Shown: positions 28,026 to 36,212 of the stretch, one piece after another
Position numbering within the stretch: position 1 is the stretch's first letter
How the letters are laid out: each line of letters starts with the position of its first letter
From: Limibacillus sp.
Lineage (GTDB): Bacteria > Pseudomonadota > Alphaproteobacteria > Kiloniellales > CECT-8803
Direction of reading: 5' to 3'
Length of the DNA: 64,000 bases
Assembly: GCA_037379885.1 (NCBI GenBank)
Contig: JARRJC010000001.1
Location: 1 to 64,000 of the forward strand
Notes under the pieces: model-generated
Database searches by the model: none
Told to the model about the DNA's origin: nothing
What the model saw: the letters and a program-made list of their open reading frames with translations, nothing else
Made by a program: the position numbers and the translations under genes

Positions 28026-28643
28026 TCAGCTCTCGTCGTTCTTTTTTTCGGGGTTGGTCTTGTCGCCGCTGGTCTTGTCGCCGGTCAGATAGGCGACACG
28101 GCTCATGTAGCTGCCTTCGTCGCCCTTGACCAGCAGCGGCAGTTCGCTGGCGAGCGCGTCCAGCAGCGGCTCCAGCCAGTCCCGGTCGGCCTTGGCGAAG
28201 TCGCCCAGCACCCAGGGCATCACCAGATCCTTGTTGCCCGGATGACCGATGCCCAGGCGCACGCGCCGGAAGTCAGGACCGATGTGGGCGATCAGGGACC
28301 GGATGCCGTTGTGACCGGCGGCGCCCCCGCCCCACTTCACCTTCACCTTGCCGGGACGCAGGTCCAGCTCGTCATAGAAGACCGTCACCTTTTCAGGCGG
28401 CAGCTTATAGAAGCGCAGCGCCTCCCCGACCGACTGGCCGGAGTTGTTCATGTAGGTCTCCGGACAGAGCAGCAGGCACTTCTCCCCGTCCAGCGTCGCC
28501 TCCGCCGCCCGGCCCTGAAAGCGGCCGCGCCAAGCGGGCGCGTTGTGCCGCCGGGCGATGGCCTCGAGCGCCAGGAACCCGATGTTGTGGCGGTTGGCGG
28601 CGTAACGCGGACCGGGATTGCCGAGGCCGACGAGGATCTGCAT
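28026..28643 (-). CDS. pth: Peptidyl-tRNA hydrolase
   Basis: A 205-residue enzyme releasing peptides from stalled peptidyl-tRNA. It begins MQILVGLGNPGPRYAANRHN, with the N9 and the catalytic H19 equivalents of the Escherichia coli enzyme. YDELDLRPGKVKVKWGGG carries the conserved aspartate, and AGHNGIRSLIAHIG the substrate asparagine. The C-terminus is an unstructured lysine-rich tail (TGDKTSGDKTNPEKKN). It lies between rplY and ychF on the minus strand, the usual alphaproteobacterial order. Confidence 0.97.
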   Translation of the reverse strand: MQILVGLGNPGPRYAANRHNIGFLALEAIARRHNAPAWRGRFQGRAAEATLDGEKCLLLCPETYMNNSGQSVGEALRFYKLPPEKVTVFYDELDLRPGKVKVKWGGGAAGHNGIRSLIAHIGPDFRRVRLGIGHPGNKDLVMPWVLGDFAKADRDWLEPLLDALASELPLLVKGDEGSYMSRVAYLTGDKTSGDKTNPEKKNDES

Positions 28644-28672
28644 GACGGAAGGTCGCTCCTCTCAAGCGAAAG

Positions 28673-28706
28673 ACGGGCCCGCCTTTGGTCAAAGGAACGG
28701 GCCCGT
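28673..28706 (-). terminator. Intrinsic terminator after rplY
   Basis: 9-bp stem ACGGGCCCG/CGGGCCCGT with an inner CCTTTGGTCAAAGG hairpin. On the minus strand the tail is CTTTCG and on the plus strand TTTTCG. It lies between rplY and pth, so pth and ychF may be partly uncoupled from rplY. Confidence 0.65.
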
Positions 28707-28745
28707 TTTCGGATCGCTAGGCTGCGATGGGAGGAAAGATAAGGA

Positions 28746-29462
28746 TTACTCCTTGTTCTCTTCCTCGCCGTCGCCTTCGCCCTCGGACTCTTCGCCCTCG
28801 CCCTCGCCTTCGGTCTCCTCGCCTTCGGCCTCTTCGCCCTCGGCAAGCGCGGCTTCCTCCTCCTCGGCCTGGGCCTCGGCGGCCTCGGCCTTCACCGCGC
28901 TCGGCGCGGCGATGGTGGCGACGGTGAAGTCACGGTCGTCGATGGTCGGGCGCACGCCCTCGGGCAGCGCGAAAGCGGAGATGTGCAGCGAATCGCCGAT
29001 GTCCAGCCCGGCGAGGCTCGCGGTCAGCTCCTCGGGGATCGAGCCGGCCTTACAGACCACCTCGACCTCGTAACGCACGACGTTCAGCACGCCGCCACGC
29101 TCCAGACCCGGCGACGCTTCCTCGTCGGTGAAGTGCACCGGCACGTTGACCGTGATCTCCGAGGACTCGGAGACGCGGAGGAAGTCGATGTGGATCGGGA
29201 AATCCTTCACCGGGTCGAGCTGCACGTCACGGGCCAGCACCTGATGCTTGGTGCCGCCGGCGTCGATCTTCATGATGTGGGAAAAGAAACCCGGACGGTT
29301 GATCAGGGCCTTAACCTCGTTGGCCGCAAGCGCGACCATCACGGGGGACTGCTTGTCGCCGTAGATCACGGCGGGCACTTTTCCTTCACGACGCGTGGCG
29401 CGGGCGGCCCCCTTTCCGGCCCGCTCCTTGACGTCGGCAGAAAGGATAATCTCTTCGGACAT
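28746..29462 (-). CDS. rplY: 50S ribosomal protein L25/Ctc with long acidic tail
   Basis: A 238-residue 5S rRNA-binding protein of the long Ctc type: N-terminal L25 domain (about 1-95: ADVKERAGKGAARATRREGK, PAVIYG, LARDVQLDPVKDFPIHIDFL) and C-terminal TL5 domain (about 96-190). The last about 50 residues are almost entirely glutamate, glycine, alanine and serine, strongly acidic. The start at 29462 follows AGGAG and matches homologues. The acidic tail is common in this bacterial group; its role is not known. Confidence 0.95.
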   Translation of the reverse strand: MSEEIILSADVKERAGKGAARATRREGKVPAVIYGDKQSPVMVALAANEVKALINRPGFFSHIMKIDAGGTKHQVLARDVQLDPVKDFPIHIDFLRVSESSEITVNVPVHFTDEEASPGLERGGVLNVVRYEVEVVCKAGSIPEELTASLAGLDIGDSLHISAFALPEGVRPTIDDRDFTVATIAAPSAVKAEAAEAQAEEEEAALAEGEEAEGEETEGEGEGEESEGEGDGEEENKE

Positions 29463-29577
29463 CCTCTTTACTCCTAGTTCACTGTAACCGGAGGCCCGCC
29501 CTGTCCGGGCCGCCTCCGCTCCTTCAAGTCCGCCGCCTCCAGGGGTGCTGCGGACCCTGGCCGCCCACCACGGGAGG

Positions 29578-29616
29578 CCAAAATCTCTTGAGAGCCGGGG
29601 CCGGTCTCCGCTCTCA
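29578..29616 (-). terminator. Possible terminator after prs
   Basis: Minus-strand stem TGAGAGC/GCTCTCA (29610-29616 with 29589-29595) with a GC-rich loop, followed after a few bases by GATTTT. It lies directly at the 3' end of prs. The T-run is offset from the stem, so the call is tentative. Confidence 0.4.
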
Positions 29617-29619
29617 GCC

Positions 29620-30585
29620 TCAGTTGAAGAGGCTGGAGACCGAACGCGCGTTGCTGATGCGGTCGATGGCATCGCCCAACAGCGGGGCGATGGTGATCTG
29701 CCGGATGTTGTGCGCCACCCTCACCGCCTCTGTCGCCATGATGCTGTCGGTGGTCACCAGCTCCTTCATCGGAGAGGAGGAGACCCGGGCCACCGCGCCG
29801 CCGGAGAGAACCCCGTGCGTCACGTAGGCCGAGACCGATTCAGCACCGGCGTCCATCAGGGCGACGGCGGCGTTGCACAGCGTTCCGGCGGAATCGACGA
29901 TATCGTCCACCAACAGGCAACGGCGGCCTTTGACGTCGCCGATGATGTTCATCACCTCGGAAACGCCGGCTCGTTCGCGGCGCTTATCGATGATTGCGAG
30001 CTCCACGTCAAGACGCCGCGCGATATCGCGCGCGCGCACCACGCCGCCGACATCGGGCGAAATGATCATCAGATTGTCGGTGCCGTAGTTGTCCTGAATG
30101 TCCTGGGTGAAGACGGGTGCGGCGAAAAGGTTGTCGGTGGGGATGTCGAAGAAGCCCTGGATCTGCCCGGCGTGAAGATCGAGCGTCAGTACCCGGTCGG
30201 CGCCCGCCGTGGTGATCAGGTTGGCCACCAGCTTGGCCGAGATCGGCGTGCGCGGCCCGGACTTCCGGTCCTGGCGCGCATAGCCGAAGTAGGGCAGCAC
30301 CGCCGTGATGCGCCGGGCCGAACCGCGCTTCAGCGCGTCGATCGCGACCAGCAGTTCCATCAGGTTGTCGTTGGCCGGGTGGCAGGTCGACTGCACCATG
30401 AAGACGTCCTCGCCGCGGACGTTCTCGTGAATCTCCACGAAAACCTCCTGATCGGAAAAGCGCTTCATGCTGGCCGTGGTAAGCGGCAGGTTGAGATATG
30501 CCGAGATGGCTTCGGCCAGAGGCCGGTTGGAGTTGCCCGTCATGATCTTGTAAGGCCGGGCTGCCTGCTTGCTGCCTTCGCTCAT
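29620..30585 (-). CDS. prs: Ribose-phosphate pyrophosphokinase
   Basis: A 321-residue cytosolic enzyme making PRPP from ribose 5-phosphate and ATP for nucleotide, histidine and tryptophan synthesis. Class I hallmarks are [15 protein letters not shown], the [11 protein letters not shown] loop, [32 protein letters not shown], the catalytic KRRERAG region and the PRPP loop [13 protein letters not shown]. Full length. It sits upstream of rplY in the same direction, an arrangement widespread in proteobacteria. Confidence 0.97.
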   Translation of the reverse strand: MSEGSKQAARPYKIMTGNSNRPLAEAISAYLNLPLTTASMKRFSDQEVFVEIHENVRGEDVFMVQSTCHPANDNLMELLVAIDALKRGSARRITAVLPYFGYARQDRKSGPRTPISAKLVANLITTAGADRVLTLDLHAGQIQGFFDIPTDNLFAAPVFTQDIQDNYGTDNLMIISPDVGGVVRARDIARRLDVELAIIDKRRERAGVSEVMNIIGDVKGRRCLLVDDIVDSAGTLCNAAVALMDAGAESVSAYVTHGVLSGGAVARVSSSPMKELVTTDSIMATEAVRVAHNIRQITIAPLLGDAIDRISNARSVSSLFN

Positions 30586-30743
30586 ATCCGCCGAAATCGC
30601 CCCTTACTGCTTGCTCTTCACCTCGCCGCAAGGGCCCGCTGCTCCCCCGGACGCCGCCTCCCCCGTCGAGGCGCGGCGGACTTTACCAATAGCCCCCCGC
30701 CAAGTAAACGCCGCTCGGCGGGGTTCAGCGGGCTTTTTCCCCA

Positions 30744-31607
30744 CTATTGCGCGCTGCTCGTCCGATAGAGCAGATCGACCACCCCATCGACCGCCGCCTC
30801 GGCGATGAAGGGCGCGGTGTCCGGCCAGAAGAAGGACAGCGCCTGGGCCGGCACCAGATCGCCCTGGGAGACGCGGCCGAGCGAGTTTCCTTCGGGATCA
30901 AAAAGCTCCCAGACGACATCGACCCGGTGCTGTCCGGACTGCGCCGGCCCGATCCGGACAGAGCCCTGGAGCGTCAGGTCCCTGGGCCCGGCGTCCTCCG
31001 GCTCCGCGATCGGCAAGGCGGACTGGGAAAGCGCGACGCGGATCGAACTGCCGAGCAGCCGCGCGGCCTCCTCGGGGGCGGGCTCGACCGGCGCGATCAC
31101 CAGGCGCGCGCCCGGATGCCCCGGCAGGCCGCCCGCTTCGGCGGCGGAAAGCTCGGTGATAAGAAGCGGGGCCGCCGCCTCCATGACCCTGCGCAGCACC
31201 GCGGGGTCGCCCTCGGCCAGGGCCTTGCCCTGGGCCCCGAGAGACTGCCGCTCGGTGCCGCGGATGGTGCCGTCGGCCTCGGAGATCAGCCAGAGCAAGC
31301 CGTCCTTGGTCAGGCGTCCGTCGAGATAGATGGAGGAACTGTTGCCCGGCGCGGCCGCCGCCGCGATGTTGAAGCGCCGCAGCTCTTCGGCCAGCAGTTC
31401 GGCGGCCAGCGCGCCGTCTTCGGGCAGCAGCCCCGAAACAGGGGAAACCGAGAGGGTCTCAGGCGCGGGCGGGGCGGAGAGCGTCTCGTTGGTCACCGCC
31501 TTGCCGCCGGGCTGGAAGGGTCGCGGCAAGGGGCCGCAGGCCGCGAGCAGGCTCACGAGGCAAAGCCCGATGAGCAGCCGGGAGGCCCCCTTCAGATCAT
31601 CACGCAC
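30744..31607 (-). CDS. Uncharacterised lipoprotein
   Basis: A 287-residue protein that starts with a short basic region and hydrophobic helix ending in the lipobox LAAC (C24), so it should be lipidated and anchored in a membrane, facing the periplasm. The mature part alternates acidic and alanine-rich helices (LAAELLAEELRRFNIAAAAA) with beta-rich segments (HRVDVVWELFDPEGNSLGRV). No known family was recognised. The GTG at 31607 is chosen because it gives a normal signal peptide. It lies inside the stop region of the 22-residue peptide gene 31592-31660, suggesting coupling; the in-frame TTG at 31673 is the alternative. It lies downstream of the M24 gene on the same strand. Confidence 0.65.
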   Translation of the reverse strand: MRDDLKGASRLLIGLCLVSLLAACGPLPRPFQPGGKAVTNETLSAPPAPETLSVSPVSGLLPEDGALAAELLAEELRRFNIAAAAAPGNSSSIYLDGRLTKDGLLWLISEADGTIRGTERQSLGAQGKALAEGDPAVLRRVMEAAAPLLITELSAAEAGGLPGHPGARLVIAPVEPAPEEAARLLGSSIRVALSQSALPIAEPEDAGPRDLTLQGSVRIGPAQSGQHRVDVVWELFDPEGNSLGRVSQGDLVPAQALSFFWPDTAPFIAEAAVDGVVDLLYRTSSAQ

Positions 31608-31660
31608 GTCGCGAGCCCGCCGAGCAGGAGAATGATGATGAAGACGATTAGGTGCGGCAT
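31592..31660 (-). CDS. 22-residue predicted membrane peptide
   Basis: A small frame encoding MPHLIVFIIILLLGGLATCV then MI and a TGA stop. The ATG has GAGAGAGGGAC immediately upstream, a better ribosome site than that of the lipoprotein. Nearly all residues are hydrophobic, making one transmembrane helix with a polar MPH start and a cysteine near the end. It overlaps the proposed GTG start of the lipoprotein gene by 16 bases in another frame, as expected for translational coupling or a leader peptide. Function unknown. Confidence 0.45.
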   Translation of the reverse strand: MPHLIVFIIILLLGGLATCVMI

Positions 31661-31699
31661 GTCCCTCTCTCAAAGACGCGCGCGGAAGACTTTTGGGGC

Positions 31700-32860
31700 T
31701 CAGCCCGGAACGTGGATCAGGTCCAGCGGCATCGCCGAAAGGCTCTCCGCGCCCTTTTCCCCGACCAGCGAGGTGCGGCCCAGCGTCATGGCCAAGCCCT
31801 GCTCACTGTTGAAGATAATGATGTGGACGAAGAATACCATGCCCGGCCCGATCACCACGGGATTGTCGTGGTAGAGCATGGGCCAGTCCATCCAGTTGGG
31901 CGCGAAGGTGGTGCCCAGGCAATAGCCGCAGGCGTTCATGCGGTGGTTGCGGTAGCCCGCCCGGTCCAGCGTCTCGGCATGGGCGTCGAAGGCCTGGCCG
32001 ACGGTGTTGCCGGGCGCCAGCTTCTCCTCGACCGCCAGCAGCGCGTCGCGCGCCACCGCGTGCATGGTCTTCTGCCATTCGGGAAGCGCGCCGATCACCG
32101 CCGTCGCCATCATGGCGGCGTGGTAGTGGCGGTAGGCGCCCGCCCACTCCAGGGTCAGTTGATCGTCGGCGGCCAGCACGCCCCGGCCCGTGTGGTAGCG
32201 GCAGAGCAGTGCGCGCTCCCCGGACCCGATGATGAACTCGTTGCCGGGATAGTCGCCGCCGCCCTCGAAGACCGCGCCCTGCATGGCGGCGAGGATGCTG
32301 CCCTCCTCCGCCCCTGGACGGATCAGCGGCAGCGCGGCCTTCAAGGCGTCGTCGGCCAGAACGCCCGCGCGCCGCACGTAGTCGATCTCCGCCGGGCTCT
32401 TAACGAGGCGCAGGCGGCTGACCAGGTAGGAGGCGTCGCGCAGGTGGCAGAAGCCCTCCAGCGTCCTGTCCAGATGCTTGCCGTTACGCGCGGTCAGGCC
32501 ATAGGCCTCGTACTCCACGCCCAGGGTTTTGCCCTCGGCGCCCCGCTCGCGCAGGATCTCCTTCAGATCCTCGGCCGGGCGCGACTGCGGGTGATCGACC
32601 CAGACGCGGATGTCCTCGATGACCGAGGTCTGCTGCGCCTGGCGCAGGTCGGGCGCGCGGGTCAAGAGCGTCATGGCCCCGTCCCGCCCCAGGTAGAGGC
32701 ACTGGAAGAAGACATAGCCGAAGGTATCGTATCCCGTCAGGTAGAAGAGGCTCTCCTGCCGGAAGACCAAGAGGCCGTCGAGGCCGCGTTCGGCCATCAT
32801 CTCGCAGGCGCGCGCGCGGCGCCCCGCCAACTCTTCTTCTGAGAAATGCAGGTGCTTCAT
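31700..32860 (-). CDS. M24-fold peptidase-like protein with degenerate metal site (creatinase/ectoine hydrolase type)
   Basis: A 386-residue pita-bread protein with an N-terminal creatinase domain (about 1-150) and a C-terminal M24 domain (about 155-380). Canonical M24 metallopeptidases use D, D, H, E and E as metal ligands. Here the first Asp is E238 (LEWAGAYRHYH), the second has no counterpart at the expected spacing, the motif with the third-ligand His reads ACGYCLGTTF, and the fourth ligand position reads PGMVFFVHI. Metal binding is therefore unlikely, as in creatinase and DoeA-type ectoine hydrolase, which cleave amidines or lactams. No ectoine genes are nearby, so the substrate is open. 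Confidence 0.82.
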   Translation of the reverse strand: MKHLHFSEEELAGRRARACEMMAERGLDGLLVFRQESLFYLTGYDTFGYVFFQCLYLGRDGAMTLLTRAPDLRQAQQTSVIEDIRVWVDHPQSRPAEDLKEILRERGAEGKTLGVEYEAYGLTARNGKHLDRTLEGFCHLRDASYLVSRLRLVKSPAEIDYVRRAGVLADDALKAALPLIRPGAEEGSILAAMQGAVFEGGGDYPGNEFIIGSGERALLCRYHTGRGVLAADDQLTLEWAGAYRHYHAAMMATAVIGALPEWQKTMHAVARDALLAVEEKLAPGNTVGQAFDAHAETLDRAGYRNHRMNACGYCLGTTFAPNWMDWPMLYHDNPVVIGPGMVFFVHIIIFNSEQGLAMTLGRTSLVGEKGAESLSAMPLDLIHVPG

Positions 32861-32863
32861 GAT

Positions 32864-33649
32864 CTATCTCGGCTCCAGGGCGATGACGGAGACCTCGCGC
32901 CCGTAGTCGGGCTCCCCCGCCAGGGTGGCGCGGCGGTAGCTGAAGAACCGCTCTTCCTCGGCGCGGGTATCGGCGGGGCTGATCTCGACGCGGCCAAGCC
33001 CCGCGCCTGCGAGGCGGCTGGCGACATAGCCCTTCAGGTCGAAAAGGAAGTGGCCCTCGCGTTCGGACTCCATGAAGAAACGCTCGTTGGCGGGGTCCTG
33101 ATCCGCAAAGCGGCCGGGAAACTCCGGCCCGACCTCGTAGGATCGCTGTTCGATGGCGGGCCCGACGGCGGCGGAGATGGCGGCGCGCGCTGCGCCCAGC
33201 CGCTCCATGGCGGCGAGCGTCGCTTCGACCACACCGCCGAGGGCGCCCTTCCAGCCGGCGTGCGCCGCGCCGACGACCCCGGCATCGGGATCGGCGAGCA
33301 GGACCGGCACGCAGTCGGCGGTCAGGATGCCGAGCGCCAGGCCCGGCGTCTTCGTCACCATGGCGTCGGCCTTGGGACGCTCGTCGCCCCAGGACTCGTT
33401 CACCTCGATCACGTCGGGAGAATGATGCTGATAAAGGGTGACCAGGGCGCCGGCGGGCAGACCGAGGGCCTCGGCGACCCGCGCCCGGTTCTCAGCCACG
33501 GCGGCGGGGTCGTCGGCGGAGCCCGGCCCGCAGTTCAAAGACGCATAGAGCCCCTGGCTGACGCCGCCCTGACGGGTGAAGAAGCCATGCTTCACGCCAG
33601 GCAGCGCGGCAAGACTTTCAGAGGTCAGATAGGAGGGGACCTTGCGCAT
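32864..33649 (-). CDS. pgeF: Peptidoglycan editing factor PgeF (YfiH, multicopper oxidase-like)
   Basis: A 261-residue protein of the YfiH/DUF152 family, whose members hydrolyse mis-incorporated UDP-MurNAc-L-Ser or act as purine nucleosidases. Conserved metal and catalytic residues are seen in HGFFTRQGGVS, LYQHHSPDVIEV, LTADCVPVLLAD (the conserved Cys) and the AAHAGWKGALGG motif (the His). It sits between midA and the M24 gene on the minus strand, in the common lgt-midA-pgeF order of alphaproteobacteria. Confidence 0.93.
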   Translation of the reverse strand: MRKVPSYLTSESLAALPGVKHGFFTRQGGVSQGLYASLNCGPGSADDPAAVAENRARVAEALGLPAGALVTLYQHHSPDVIEVNESWGDERPKADAMVTKTPGLALGILTADCVPVLLADPDAGVVGAAHAGWKGALGGVVEATLAAMERLGAARAAISAAVGPAIEQRSYEVGPEFPGRFADQDPANERFFMESEREGHFLFDLKGYVASRLAGAGLGRVEISPADTRAEEERFFSYRRATLAGEPDYGREVSVIALEPR

Positions 33650-33660
33650 GACGCCTCAGA

Positions 33661-34758
33661 CTACAGCACGAAGGGGGCCGGCGCCTCCAGCCCGCTCTTC
33701 ATCAGGACCAGCGCCTTGAAAAGCTCGCCCATGGCCTCGGCGTCGACCAGCCGCGACAGCGCCTGATCGACCGCGGCGGCCGCGTCCGGGTTGGCCGCCT
33801 TCAGATTCTCCGCGCGCAGCTCGATGCCCAGCGCGCGCAGGAAGTCGCCCTGGGTCACCGGCCCGTAGGCCGCCGCCCCTACTTCTTCCGCAGCGGCGAT
33901 CATGGCGGGGAAGTCGACATGCGCGGTCAGGTCGGCGCTGCCCGGCGCCTCCAGCGGCTCATGGCGCTCGTGGCCCTTCACCGCTTGCAGCGTCGCGCCG
34001 AAGGCGGGGTGCGCCCGTCCGTAGTCGATCACCAGCGCCGCGCCGCCCTGCTGCTCCAGGCGCTCGGCCAGCGCCGCCGTCTGGCTGACCACGGCGGGCG
34101 AGACCTCCGCGATGCTGCCCTCGGCCGCCTCGTGCAAGGCGGGCGGAATGAAGGCCGGCGCGGCGGGGCTCACCGGACCCAGCTGGAAGACCAGCTTCTC
34201 GCGCGCCTCGTCCAGGCCCACCATGCGTTCGCGCCAGCCCTGGGCGGTCTTCTCGAAGTGACGCACCGGCAGGGCATCGAAGAACTCGTTGGCGATCACG
34301 ATCAGCGGCGCGCTCTCGGGCAGGCCGGAGCCGTCCTTGTGCCAGATCACCTTGTGGCCGGAGAGGGTCTGGCGCTGCTTTTCCTTCAAGGCCGGGGAGA
34401 CCTCGACGAGATGCACCTCGGCGGCGGCGGCGAACTCCGGGCTGACCTTGGCGCTGCGCAGGATGTCCGCCATCAGGGTGCCGCGCCCCGGTCCCAACTC
34501 GGCCAGGATCACGCGCTTCGGCGCGCCCAGCACGCGCTGCCAGAGATCGATGCACCAGAGGCCGATCATCTCCCCGAACATCTGGCTGACTTCGGGCGCG
34601 GTGACGAAGTCCCCGGCGCGTCCGAAGGGATCACTTTCCATGTAGTAGCCGCCTTTGGGGTCGGTCAGCACGGCGGTCATGTAGTCGGCGAGCGTGATCG
34701 GCCCTTCCAGGGCGATGCGGCGCTTGAGGCGCGCTTCCAGGTCCTTGGCCTCCGCCAT
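33661..34758 (-). CDS. MidA/NDUFAF7-family SAM-dependent methyltransferase
   Basis: A 365-residue methyltransferase related to human NDUFAF7, which methylates an arginine of complex I subunit NDUFS2. It has the family N-terminus LADYMTAVLTDPKGGYYMES, then FGRAGDFVTAPEVSQMFGEM and the SAM-binding LAELGPGRGTLMADILR. Its ATG overlaps the lgt stop by one base (TGATG), and pgeF follows. Complex I genes are not in the window, so the target is inferred from the family only. Confidence 0.9.
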   Translation of the reverse strand: MAEAKDLEARLKRRIALEGPITLADYMTAVLTDPKGGYYMESDPFGRAGDFVTAPEVSQMFGEMIGLWCIDLWQRVLGAPKRVILAELGPGRGTLMADILRSAKVSPEFAAAAEVHLVEVSPALKEKQRQTLSGHKVIWHKDGSGLPESAPLIVIANEFFDALPVRHFEKTAQGWRERMVGLDEAREKLVFQLGPVSPAAPAFIPPALHEAAEGSIAEVSPAVVSQTAALAERLEQQGGAALVIDYGRAHPAFGATLQAVKGHERHEPLEAPGSADLTAHVDFPAMIAAAEEVGAAAYGPVTQGDFLRALGIELRAENLKAANPDAAAAVDQALSRLVDAEAMGELFKALVLMKSGLEAPAPFVL

Positions 34759-35585
34759 CAGGCGCGGCTCCCCACCGCTCCGCGCCGCCAGGCCCAGAGC
34801 GCCAGCCCGAGACCGCCTAGGATCATCGGCAGGGAGAGCAGCTGACCCATGGTGATGCCGCCCGCGAGAAATCCGATATGCGCGTCCGGCTCTCTGAACA
34901 GCTCCACGAAGGCGCGGGAGAGACCGTAGCCAGCCAGGAAAAGGCCGGATATCACGCCGGGGCGCAAGAGAGCGCCGGCCCGGATCATGACCATCAGAAT
35001 CGTGAAGAGCAGCAGGCCTTCAAGCCCGGCCTCATAGAGCTGGCTAGGGTGGCGCGGCTCCGGACCGCCGCCCGGGAAGACCATGGCCCAAGGCAGGTCG
35101 CTGGCGCGCCCAAAAAGCTCCCCGTTCACGAAGTTGGCGATGCGCCCGAAGAAGAGCCCGACCGGCGCCGCCGCCGCCACCAGATCGCAGAGCTGGAAAA
35201 GCGGAAGCCCGCGTTTCCAGGAGAACAGCAGCAAGGCGCCGATCACGCCCAGCAGCCCGCCGTGGAAGGCCATGCCGCCCTGCCAGACCTGGAGGATCTC
35301 CAAAGGGTTCTGCGCGAAATGGCCGAGGTTGTAGAAGAGCACGTAGCCGAGCCGCCCGCCGAGCAGCACGCCGAGCGTCGCCCAGACGACGAAATCGTCG
35401 AAGACCTCTGCCGTCAGCTTATCGCTGGGCGCTTTCGCCGCGAGACGGCGGCAGAGCCGCCAGCCCAGCACCAGACCCACGATATAGGCCAGCGCATACC
35501 AACGGATCGCGAAGGGACCGATCTCAACGGCCACGGGGTCGATCTGGGGAAAGACGAGCGCGTAAAGCATGGCGTCAGCCGTCAC
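34758..35585 (-). CDS. lgt: Prolipoprotein diacylglyceryl transferase
   Basis: A 275-residue inner-membrane enzyme that transfers diacylglycerol from phosphatidylglycerol to the lipobox cysteine of prolipoproteins. Seven membrane helices are visible. Signature blocks are RWYALAYIVGLVLGW, MAFHGGLLG with the essential His, GRIANFVNGELFGR and RHPSQLYEAGLEG. It heads the run lgt-midA-pgeF and is translationally coupled to midA. Its activity would be required by the lipoprotein encoded at 30744-31607. Confidence 0.97.
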   Translation of the reverse strand: MTADAMLYALVFPQIDPVAVEIGPFAIRWYALAYIVGLVLGWRLCRRLAAKAPSDKLTAEVFDDFVVWATLGVLLGGRLGYVLFYNLGHFAQNPLEILQVWQGGMAFHGGLLGVIGALLLFSWKRGLPLFQLCDLVAAAAPVGLFFGRIANFVNGELFGRASDLPWAMVFPGGGPEPRHPSQLYEAGLEGLLLFTILMVMIRAGALLRPGVISGLFLAGYGLSRAFVELFREPDAHIGFLAGGITMGQLLSLPMILGGLGLALWAWRRGAVGSRA

Positions 35586-35711
35586 CTCCTGGAGGGGCCG
35601 GGGGAGAGGGGGATTTGGGCCGGGCCCCGCGTCGGCCCCTTATAGGCACGGGGCCGCGGGGCCCGCAAGGCTCGCTTGCCGCAGCGCGTCATACTGCGCT
35701 AAAGCAGGGGC

Positions 35712-36212
35712 ATGTCCGATCAACCGACAACCCCGTTGAACAGCGGCGGTCCCGAGGCCTTCCGCGCCATTCTGAGAGACGTCTTCGGCGGCGACATCCC
35801 GCATGTCGAGGCGCTCGGCATCGCCGTCGAGAGCTTCGAGGGACCGAGAATCCTGATGCGCCTGCCCTATCAGGAGGCGCTGGTCGGCGACCCGGAGAGC
35901 GGCGTTCTGCATGGCGGGGCCGTCACCACGCTGATCGACAGCGCCTGCGGCCTGGGCGTCGTGGCCGCGCTCGACAAGCCGCGCCCCGTGGCGACTCTCG
36001 ATCTGCGCATCGACTATTTGAAACCGGCGGAGGCGGGCCGCGACCTGCTCTGCCGGGCGGAGTGCTACCGCGTCGCCCATCAGGTCGCCTTCGCGCGGGC
36101 CAACGCCTTCCACGAGGGAGAGGAAGACAAGCCGGTCGCCGCCGCGCTCGGCAGCTTCATGCTCAGCCATCTGCCCCTCGAGGGCGCCGCCGGTGAGGGA
36201 ACCCACAAATGA
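35712..36212 (+). CDS. PaaI-like hotdog-fold thioesterase 1
   Basis: A 166-residue hotdog protein with the PaaI/YigI pattern: LPYQEALVGDPESGVLHGGA (catalytic His/Gly block and start of the main helix), TTLIDSACGLGVVAALDK and DLRIDYLKPAEAGRDLLCRA. Such enzymes hydrolyse acyl-CoA thioesters. Its TGA stop overlaps the ATG of the next gene (ATGA), and that gene encodes a second, diverged hotdog protein. The two may form a heteromer or act on different chain lengths. The substrate is not predictable. Confidence 0.85.
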   Translation: MSDQPTTPLNSGGPEAFRAILRDVFGGDIPHVEALGIAVESFEGPRILMRLPYQEALVGDPESGVLHGGAVTTLIDSACGLGVVAALDKPRPVATLDLRIDYLKPAEAGRDLLCRAECYRVAHQVAFARANAFHEGEEDKPVAAALGSFMLSHLPLEGAAGEGTHK

